This document shows, piece by piece, positions 5,612-11,189 of a stretch of DNA of 11,189 nt. A program made the position numbers and the translations under genes. The notes beneath the pieces were generated by a model. It was given only the letters and a program-made list of their open reading frames with translations. It searched no databases and was not told where the DNA came from. The number at the start of each line of letters is the position of its first letter. Position 1 is the first letter of the stretch. Origin of the DNA: Bacillota bacterium (GTDB lineage Bacteria; Bacillota; UBA4882; UBA8346); contig JAEZJQ010000144.1 in assembly GCA_023436305.1 (NCBI GenBank), positions 1 through 11,189 of the forward strand, given 5' to 3'.

Positions 5612-6382
5612 TTAATCTTTTTGTGAATAAACCAGGAGCTGTAATTCCCGATCTGATGCGGGCAGATCTTTATTAAATCCGCCGAAGGTATTTTTAATGG
5701 TCATGCCTCTTTCTCTCCAAATTTCGACTATTTCATTGGTTGAATACAAACGAACGCTGGAGTGCGCTTCAATTGAATCCGGTTTTGTGGCAATTTCACC
5801 GAATGTCAATCCCCAGCCGCCGAAAAGATAGCGCCGGGTTTCCTTATCCCAATGGAATTCCGGAAGCGAAAGCTGTTTTTCGCCAATCTCCCAATGCCTT
5901 TTCGGGAAATGCATTTCCGCATGTTCGGCATTGCAGATGTTCATAAAATGTTTACCACCCTTTTTCAGGGAGGAAGCAATCAGATCAAATATTTTCAAAT
6001 TCTCCTTGTCATTTTCCAAATAACCGATAGCGCCATCAGCCATATTGAGAACCACGTCAAATTCATTGGTAAACGAAACATCTCTTAGATCAGCACAAAT
6101 AAATTTGGTGTTCAATTTTTCCAAAGAAGCCATTCGTTCGGCTTCTCTGATATAATCGGCCGTAATATCAACCCCGACTACTGAAAAACCTTTTTTAGCC
6201 AGTTCGATGGAGTGCCTGCCAAAACCACAGGCCAAATCGAGAATTCTTTCCGTTCCGGATAATTCCATTATATCGATGATGAAGTTTATTTCATCTCTGG
6301 TATGTTCAACCCAGGATTGGTCTTGGATGCCAAGAGACCAGTACTTATACCATTGTGGATTGGGTTTCTTTAAAGTATTCAT
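5612..6382 (-). CDS. Class I SAM-dependent methyltransferase, substrate unknown
   Basis: The 256-residue protein has the Rossmann methyltransferase core. Motif I is LDLACGFGRHS (48-58), the acidic residue binding the SAM ribose lies in VVGVDIT (68-74), ADLRDV (97-102) is motif II, and DVVLNMADGAIGYL (109-122) is the motif before the post-I strand. The second half (about 150-256) is a beta-rich region with FGGWGLTFGE and HSSVRLYS, as in small-molecule methyltransferases of the Methyltransf_25/11 type. The ATG at 6382 has a gagggggat binding site about eight bases away. It is followed by helD in the same direction, with the structured element in between, so cotranscription is possible. The substrate cannot be deduced from neighbours. 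I found no convincing promoter. Confidence 0.85.
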   Translation of the reverse strand: MNTLKKPNPQWYKYWSLGIQDQSWVEHTRDEINFIIDIMELSGTERILDLACGFGRHSIELAKKGFSVVGVDITADYIREAERMASLEKLNTKFICADLRDVSFTNEFDVVLNMADGAIGYLENDKENLKIFDLIASSLKKGGKHFMNICNAEHAEMHFPKRHWEIGEKQLSLPEFHWDKETRRYLFGGWGLTFGEIATKPDSIEAHSSVRLYSTNEIVEIWRERGMTIKNTFGGFNKDLPASDRELQLLVYSQKD

Positions 6383-6552
6383 TGGTTATCCCCCTCGTAT
6401 TAAATTTCTTACACGGCAGCCGGTATCAATAATATAACGGAGACTATCAAAAAAGGCTAGACTTTTTCTTTTCACTGAGATATACTAATGTTATAGTGTG
6501 CTTAGAAATCAATTGGTTTTTTGGGAAAATTTGGTTCTTAGTTTCTGCAAAT
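6383..6552. other. Intergenic stretch, nothing assigned
   Basis: This is the left part of the 352-base gap between the two methyltransferase genes. It is A/T-rich with several TATA-like words (near 6432 and 6481), but no paired -35/-10 that I trust. The words gactttttcttttcactga (about 6460-6478) loosely resemble the core of the dispersed repeat, too weakly to call a copy. No reading frame with a ribosome binding site was seen. Confidence 0.4.
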
Positions 6553-6580
6553 AAAAAGCTCGCCAAAGGCGAGCTTTTTT
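6553..6580 (-). terminator. Strong bidirectional terminator after the sugar operon
   Basis: Twelve perfect base pairs (aaaaagctcgcc, 6553-6564, with ggcgagcttttt, 6568-6579) close a three-base AAA loop, with T-runs on both strands. On the minus strand it lies about 155 bases past the C-methyltransferase stop and can end the sugar operon. Confidence 0.8.
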
Positions 6581-6586
6581 ATTGGA

Positions 6587-6640
6587 GCGGACCAAGTGCT
6601 GAAACAAGTCCGTCAGAGTTTGAAAATAACCTCAGCCTAA
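6587..6640 (+). pseudogene. Fragment related to the 3' end of the antitoxin gene
   Basis: The bases at 6587-6622 match 540-575 in the antitoxin gene with only four differences. In the antitoxin frame they read ADQVLKQVRQSL (antitoxin: ADQVMKQARESL), then diverge and stop at TAA (6638-6640). No start, binding site or upstream part of the gene is present; the terminator at 6553-6580 abuts it. I read it as the remnant of a second copy of the toxin-antitoxin module. From 6641 to 6734 I see no toxin remnant or other feature. Confidence 0.55.
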
Positions 6641-6734
6641 TGCTAAAGTTATCAAAACAGCTTAATTGGAGCGCAGGCGTTGTCGGAAAAACTAAATGTT
6701 TTATCTCTTAAACAAGCTGAAATCTCATAAGGTT

Positions 6735-7988
6735 TTAAATTTTCGACAACAATCTTTTATTAATTTCTACCCTAGGCAAGGGAAATACTAAAGTTTCTGA
6801 TTTTAACCTTGCGTTACTCACAAAAAAATTTCTGAAATGCCAAGGAAGTACTATTAAATAATCCATTTTACCGCCCAGAAGATTTTCTTCCGGAATAATG
6901 GGTATCCATGTGCCGGGAGTGAAACAACCGTATTTTTCAATATTTACTTCACCGATGCGTTGAATATCCCTTTCTGTTAGGCCGCAATACTGAAGAATAA
7001 CATTTCCTTTTGTCGATGCGCCAAGTGCTGCGACAGTTTTGCCTTCACTTCGGGCTGAACTTAAAAATTCTAATAGATCATCCTTTGCTTTTGCGACTCG
7101 TAAGGCAAAATCATGATAAGGCTTAAGTGTGTCAAGGCCATTTTCATGTTCATCATCAAGAATCTTTTTCACCAAAGGAATCGTAATAATTCCCTTCGTA
7201 GATTTAGTTACTGTAACCGAGAAGCTGCCTCCGTTTATATCATTAAATTCAACATCAATGATATTAAAGCCCATTCTATCGGCCATCCATTTGATTTGAT
7301 GTAACGTGTAATACTCTAAATGTTCATGGCAGACTGTATCGTATGAATTCATCTTTAACATCGTTGGCATATAACTTTGCTCAAAAACCCATATGCCATC
7401 ATCAGCCAATACTTCATGAATCTCTTGCATAAATCTCATCGGATTTTCTAAATCATAGAACATTGAAAATGATGTAATCACTTTTACCTTCTTATTCGGA
7501 AAACCTTCTTTCAGCAAATCCGCCGAAAAAAAATCAGGAATTAATTGTACATTCGAAGGATAATAATTGCTGAATTTAACTCCCGTAGGGTCAATCCCTA
7601 TCAAAATGGGGCCGTTTGAAGGATATGCCTGTAACGTTGTACTGTCGTTACTGCCAATATCCACAACCAGATCGCCCTTTTCGAGATTCACCATTGAAAG
7701 AATTTTTTTCACTTTCTTATCAAGATGCTCCACCATGCTGGCATTAAGACCGGAACGATAACCATAATTATCACCATACATTTCACTCAAATCATAGGAA
7801 TACTCCAATTGTAAAAGCCCGCATACATTAGCATCGCCCGTGCATTTCACTAATCTTAGAGGGCCGGTTGTTATATCTGCTCCTTTGGTTCGCGGAAAAA
7901 CTCCTGTGAGCATCTGTTCTCCCAAATCAAGTACGCCTACTAAGTTTTCATTCCCGCATATCCTACACCTATCTATTTTTTTATACAT
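6735..7988 (-). CDS. Sugar C-methyltransferase, TylC3/NovU/TcaB9-like
   Basis: The 417-residue product has the three-part architecture of nucleotide-sugar C-methyltransferases. An N-terminal zinc-binding domain carries C8, C11, C49 and C56 (CRIC...CTGDANVC). A central SAM-binding domain has DIGSNDSTTL (110-119) and ITSFSMFYDLENP (171-183). A C-terminal Rossmann-like domain has VAALGASTKGNV (319-330). The CHEHLEYY block (220-227) matches the catalytic Tyr/Glu/His region of this family. Known members transfer a methyl group from SAM to C3 or C5 of NDP-4-keto-6-deoxy sugars, making branched-chain sugars. It is the last gene of the sugar cluster, 47 bases after the gmd paralog. The binding site (agggtgg) is moderate. 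The GDP-sugar substrate is inferred from its neighbours. Confidence 0.88.
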   Translation of the reverse strand: MYKKIDRCRICGNENLVGVLDLGEQMLTGVFPRTKGADITTGPLRLVKCTGDANVCGLLQLEYSYDLSEMYGDNYGYRSGLNASMVEHLDKKVKKILSMVNLEKGDLVVDIGSNDSTTLQAYPSNGPILIGIDPTGVKFSNYYPSNVQLIPDFFSADLLKEGFPNKKVKVITSFSMFYDLENPMRFMQEIHEVLADDGIWVFEQSYMPTMLKMNSYDTVCHEHLEYYTLHQIKWMADRMGFNIIDVEFNDINGGSFSVTVTKSTKGIITIPLVKKILDDEHENGLDTLKPYHDFALRVAKAKDDLLEFLSSARSEGKTVAALGASTKGNVILQYCGLTERDIQRIGEVNIEKYGCFTPGTWIPIIPEENLLGGKMDYLIVLPWHFRNFFVSNARLKSETLVFPLPRVEINKRLLSKI

Positions 7989-8035
7989 TATGAACCACCC
8001 TTTCGATTCATCATGATTGTCTCAACTCCCGGCTT

Positions 8036-9010
8036 TCAGCCGGTTGTCATTGAGTTTTTAAAATTTCGCATTTCTTCATCAACCATCATCTTCACCAAAT
8101 CAAAAAAGTTCACAGTTGGTTTCCATCCTAATATTTTTCTAATCTTTCCGAAATCCCCAACTAACTGTATTGATTCAGCAGGACGATATAAATCAGATTC
8201 AACATATACATAATCCCGATAATCCAAATCCAAATAACTAAAAGCGCATTCACAGAAATCACGTACCGAATGTACTTCACCTGTTGCGACAATATAGTCA
8301 TCAGCAATCGGGTTTTGCAACATCAGCCACATCGCTTTTACATAATCACCGGCAAACCCCCAATCCCTATAAGAATCAAGATTGCCTAAACATAGTTGAT
8401 TCGACAAGCCAAGCTTAATTTTAACAGCCTCATTAATAATCTTTTTGGTAACAAAACCTAATCCCCGCCGAGAACTTTCGTGATTATATAAAATAGCGGA
8501 GCATGCAAAAATATCATAGCGTTGACGATAGATTTTAACCATGTTATGAGCATAAAGCTTAGCCGCTCCGTAGGGGCTGCGGGGATAAAACTTTGTTTCT
8601 TCAGATTGTGGTGTTTCGGTTGTCGCACCAAACATCTCACTACTCGATGCCTGGCATACTTTAATAACCTTATCTACGGCACGAATAGCTTCCAATATTC
8701 GGGTTAGTCCAAGCCCGTTAATATCGCCGATAGCTATTGGGTCATCATACATACCCGCACCGGATGAGTAAGCAGCAAAATTATATACCTCCTCAATTTT
8801 ATATTTTTGTAAGATTTCCATTATTCGCGGCTGATCTTGCATATTCCATTGAAACAAATTTACTCTGTTTAATAATGACGGTGTGAGTTTATCGACGGCT
8901 TTTTCCAAATCCCGGACAACACCGACAACGTTATATCCGTTGTTAATTAATAACTCGGCCAAAAATGAGCCATCCTGCCCCGTTATACCTGTAATTAATG
9001 CATTTGCCAT
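8036..9010 (-). CDS. Divergent GDP-mannose 4,6-dehydratase-like SDR protein
   Basis: The 324-residue protein is an extended short-chain dehydrogenase with the NAD(P) motif GITGQDGS (8-15), active-site SSSE (122-125) and YGAAK (147-151). The serine takes the place of the usual GMD threonine, and Glu125 of the dehydratases is kept. NHESSRRG (176-183) and LGNLDSYRDWGFAGDYV also follow GMD. It differs from the neighbouring gmd where the KRRTSFFNTARIDHLY loop, linked to NADP binding and tetramer contact, is replaced by VRDLEKAVDKL. The QSHV block is also missing. It is probably a dehydratase or epimerase acting on a GDP-hexose, not necessarily GDP-mannose. Its binding site is weak (aaggaag, 15 bases before the ATG), so translation may depend on coupling with the glycosyltransferase gene 51 bases upstream. 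Confidence 0.82.
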   Translation of the reverse strand: MANALITGITGQDGSFLAELLINNGYNVVGVVRDLEKAVDKLTPSLLNRVNLFQWNMQDQPRIMEILQKYKIEEVYNFAAYSSGAGMYDDPIAIGDINGLGLTRILEAIRAVDKVIKVCQASSSEMFGATTETPQSEETKFYPRSPYGAAKLYAHNMVKIYRQRYDIFACSAILYNHESSRRGLGFVTKKIINEAVKIKLGLSNQLCLGNLDSYRDWGFAGDYVKAMWLMLQNPIADDYIVATGEVHSVRDFCECAFSYLDLDYRDYVYVESDLYRPAESIQLVGDFGKIRKILGWKPTVNFFDLVKMMVDEEMRNFKNSMTTG

Positions 9011-9061
9011 TTTTTAAAAGAAACACTTCCTTGACATAAAGATAATAAAATGATTACAAAT

Positions 9062-10018
9062 TTAGCTCGTGCGATTATAACAATGATGAACTCCAATGAA
9101 AATCTTTCTTGGAAAACGCGTAATAAGCCATGCACAAATCTTCCATAGACGATTAATATTTAAGACTGAAAAATACCGATAATACGTTTGAATGTTATAA
9201 CTGCCTCTACTTCTCTCAGCGGCAAGAGTTCTTAAACTCCGCCAAGGTTCTCTTCTGCAAACACTCTGTTTAGCTTCGGAAGATATATGTTTAAACGACC
9301 AGATTAGTTTAGGCCATTTGAACATCCAAATGTCAAAGCTTCGTGGTATCCATTGCGAATTTCCATAACGGATAATTATATAAGGTTCAGCAATAATAAA
9401 TGAAGAGCCTGGCAAAGGGTTTTGAAAAATCACACCAACATGAACAAAATCAGTACCATAATACGATTCCCGTTCCCGGCTCAGCCAAATACTACGGCGG
9501 ATTACAATAGCGCCAATGTACATGAGATACTCCGCCGAATCAATAAATAAGTCTTCCATATCATCAGGACCATATTTTTTATTCTCGTCGATTGCTATTT
9601 GTTTTCTTACCAATCTTTTTGATAGATTACGGGTACGCATTTCGGCGTTCACGACCACTAAATCATGGTCTTCATGAATAGCGCTTTTTACTGCATTAAC
9701 TGCTCCAGGTCTTAAAATGTCATCATCCGAAAAAAGCCAACAATATTTACCATAAGCAAGCTGCACGGACTTATCGTAATCCTGATCAAGCCCGCCCTTG
9801 ATAGGAAGGCGAATATAGCGAATCCGTGTTTCTTTCATAGTGTATTGACGTACAACATCCTCGGTATTATCTGTCGAAGCGCCATCTACTATCAGTATTT
9901 CGACGTCATCGTCCAACTGCGGAATTATACTCTCTAATGTTTCACCAATATAAGCAGCGCGGTTATATGTGGGGATACAAATAGACAAAATAAGATCCCT
10001 CTCAGATTTAGAATTCAT
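9062..10018 (-). CDS. Family 2 glycosyltransferase for a surface polysaccharide
   Basis: The 318-residue protein begins with the GT2 (GT-A fold) block LSICIPTYNRAAYI (11-24), followed by EILIVDGASTDNT (40-52) and the metal-binding SDDD (97-100). The middle region, with a YLMYIGAIVIRR segment, resembles abequosyl-type transferases of O-antigen clusters. The C-terminus is basic and hydrophobic (LWKICAWLITRFPRK), which could hold it at the inner membrane. It would transfer a sugar from an NDP donor to a lipid-linked or growing glycan; the surrounding genes suggest a 6-deoxy sugar. I chose the ATG at 10018, preceded by aaaggagga about six bases away. The open frame extends to 10084 over the end of gmd but has no such site there. 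It is 34 bases after gmd. Confidence 0.85.
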   Translation of the reverse strand: MNSKSERDLILSICIPTYNRAAYIGETLESIIPQLDDDVEILIVDGASTDNTEDVVRQYTMKETRIRYIRLPIKGGLDQDYDKSVQLAYGKYCWLFSDDDILRPGAVNAVKSAIHEDHDLVVVNAEMRTRNLSKRLVRKQIAIDENKKYGPDDMEDLFIDSAEYLMYIGAIVIRRSIWLSRERESYYGTDFVHVGVIFQNPLPGSSFIIAEPYIIIRYGNSQWIPRSFDIWMFKWPKLIWSFKHISSEAKQSVCRREPWRSLRTLAAERSRGSYNIQTYYRYFSVLNINRLWKICAWLITRFPRKIFIGVHHCYNRTS

Positions 10019-10052
10019 TTTTACTCCTCCTTTTTTCAAGGTCGCATTACCA

Positions 10053-11138
10053 TTACTCATGACAGGCATTGACGGTATATCCATTACACTTTACGAGTAG
10101 ATCGCACTCTGCCGCGTTTAAATCTTCTTTCGCCATTTCCTTAACCATTTCCGTAAATGAAATTTTAGGTTCCCAACCAAGTTTTATCTTTGCTTTAGTC
10201 GGATCACCAAGAAGGGTTTCCACTTCAGTAGGCCTAAAATAGCGGGGATCAACAGCTACGATACATTTTCCCGATTCGTCATACCCTTTTTCAGCGATAC
10301 CCTCACCCTTCCAGGTAATATCAATTCCCAACTCATTGGCTGCAATATTGACAAAATCACGAACCCGGTATTGCACACCCGTGGCAATAACGAAATCTTC
10401 CGCTTCGTTTTGTTGCAGCATTAGCCACTGCATTTCAATATAGTCTTTCGCATAACCCCAGTCCCGCAAGGCATTAAGATTCCCTAGATAAAGCCGCTCC
10501 TGCAAACCAAGCTTGATACGCGCTAAAGCCCGGGTAATTTTACGGGTAACAAAATTTTCTCCACGCTTAGGAGACTCGTGATTAAAAAGAATTCCATTAC
10601 ATGCATAGATTCCATACGCTTCGCGGTAATTAATCGTAATCCAATAAGCATAAAGTTTGGCAATAGCATACGGACTGCGTGGGTAAAAAGGAGTGGTCTC
10701 CTTTTGGGGCATTTCCTGAACTAAACCAAATAATTCTGAAGTGCTGGCCTGATAAAATCGAGTCTTCTTAGTTAAACCAAGTAAACGAATGGCTTCCAAT
10801 ATTCGTATTGTTCCTAAAGCGTTGATATTGGCCGTATATTCTGGCTCTTCAAAGGAAATTGCCACGTGGCTTTGCGCACCCAAATTATATATTTCGTCGG
10901 GTTGCGTTTGTTGAATAATACGGGTTATATTCGAAGTATCAGTTAAATCACCATAATGCAAGAAAAAACTAACCCCGTCTTCATGAGGATCCTTATAAAG
11001 GTGATCGATACGCGCGGTATTAAAAAAAGAGGTTCTACGTTTTATTCCGTGTACATGATATCCTTTATTTAGTAAAAATTCCGCCAAATAGGATCCATCC
11101 TGACCTGTTATACCCGTAATTAATGCTACCTTATTCAA
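10053..11138 (-). CDS. gmd: GDP-mannose 4,6-dehydratase
   Basis: The 361-residue protein aligns with the whole GMD family. It has GITGQDGS (9-16) for NADP, KRRTSFFNTARIDHLY (33-48), LGAQSHVAISFEEP (86-99), the active-site set T133/E135 with Y157/K161 (STSELFG and YAIAK), NHESPKRG, LGNLNALRDWGYAKDYIE and YFRPTEVETLLGD. It converts GDP-D-mannose to GDP-4-keto-6-deoxy-D-mannose, the entry to GDP-fucose, rhamnose, perosamine and related sugars. The start is TTG at 11138: the minus strand reads ttgaataaggtagca, with gaggag 11 bases upstream. No other in-frame start is near, so initiation may be weak. It is the first gene visible of the operon; its promoter is probably outside the window or in the 51 bases before the edge, where I could not recognise it. 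Confidence 0.93.
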   Translation of the reverse strand: MNKVALITGITGQDGSYLAEFLLNKGYHVHGIKRRTSFFNTARIDHLYKDPHEDGVSFFLHYGDLTDTSNITRIIQQTQPDEIYNLGAQSHVAISFEEPEYTANINALGTIRILEAIRLLGLTKKTRFYQASTSELFGLVQEMPQKETTPFYPRSPYAIAKLYAYWITINYREAYGIYACNGILFNHESPKRGENFVTRKITRALARIKLGLQERLYLGNLNALRDWGYAKDYIEMQWLMLQQNEAEDFVIATGVQYRVRDFVNIAANELGIDITWKGEGIAEKGYDESGKCIVAVDPRYFRPTEVETLLGDPTKAKIKLGWEPKISFTEMVKEMAKEDLNAAECDLLVKCNGYTVNACHE

Positions 11139-11189
11139 TCAAAAAACACTCCTCTTCGAATATTCTTGCAACTTACACTTTTCGTGATT

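Noticed and set aside
6400..6445. TTGATA and TATATT words as a promoter for the methyltransferase gene
   Set aside because: No pair has both acceptable spacing and acceptable hexamers.
6460..6478. Possible fifth copy of the dispersed repeat (gactttttcttttcactga)
   Set aside because: Only the T/C-rich core resembles the repeat; both flanks differ and low complexity can explain it.
6496..6711. 71-codon plus-strand frame containing SGPSAETSPSEF, similar to the toxin's N-terminal extension
   Set aside because: The similarity comes from the same 36-base antitoxin fragment read in the toxin frame. The frame crosses a strong terminator hairpin and has no toxin domain after it.
10019..10084. Longer N-terminus for the glycosyltransferase, overlapping gmd
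   Set aside because: The strong ribosome binding site lies in front of the ATG at 10018, and the extra residues do not belong to the glycosyltransferase fold.

Overview
The window looks like accessory DNA from a bacterium of moderate to low G+C content, most likely a Bacillota (Firmicutes) member. The evidence is strong AGGAGG-type ribosome binding sites, frequent hairpin-plus-T-run terminators, non-ATG starts (GTG, TTG) and a Firmicutes-style HelD helicase. The genus cannot be read from the sequence. There are no tRNA or rRNA genes, CRISPR arrays or intact insertion sequences.

Region 1 (about 1-1313) holds addiction-type modules and a dispersed repeat. A plus-strand type II toxin-antitoxin pair (antitoxin 354-584, RelE/ParE-family toxin 530-883) has its own extended -10 promoter and ends at a strong hairpin (949-978). 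Convergent to it on the minus strand is a degraded SymE-like toxin gene (1218-1027), which is below usual ORF length cut-offs. It carries a TAA stop where the family has the glycine of its RLSGLWL-type motif. The symE relic lies between two direct copies of a repeat: a long one covering its leader (1235-1313) and a short one at its 3' side (984-1016). A further long copy runs off the left edge of the window.

Region 2 (1334-3367) holds a minus-strand gene for a secreted protein of unknown function, with a PKD-like segment and an HEHTH motif. Beyond it is a 417-base gap with a possible small ORF, two hairpins and a fourth repeat copy (3247-3321). This copy looks like a hybrid of the two copies that flank symE, as if a symE unit had been lost there.

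Region 3 (3368-6382) holds two minus-strand genes: helD (RNA polymerase-recycling helicase family) and, upstream, a small SAM-dependent methyltransferase. The gap between them (5518-5595) folds into a closing stem with two internal hairpins and would lie in the helD leader.

Region 4 (6383-6734) is an intergenic stretch with a strong bidirectional terminator and a short fragment resembling the 3' end of the antitoxin gene at 354-584.

Region 5 (6735-11138) is a minus-strand cluster read right to left: gmd (GDP-mannose 4,6-dehydratase, TTG start), a family 2 glycosyltransferase, a divergent gmd paralog, and a TylC3/NovU-like sugar C-methyltransferase. Gaps of 34, 51 and 47 bases suggest one operon. 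It would make a GDP-linked 6-deoxyhexose, possibly with a C-methyl branch, and put it into a surface polysaccharide. The operon probably continues beyond the right edge.
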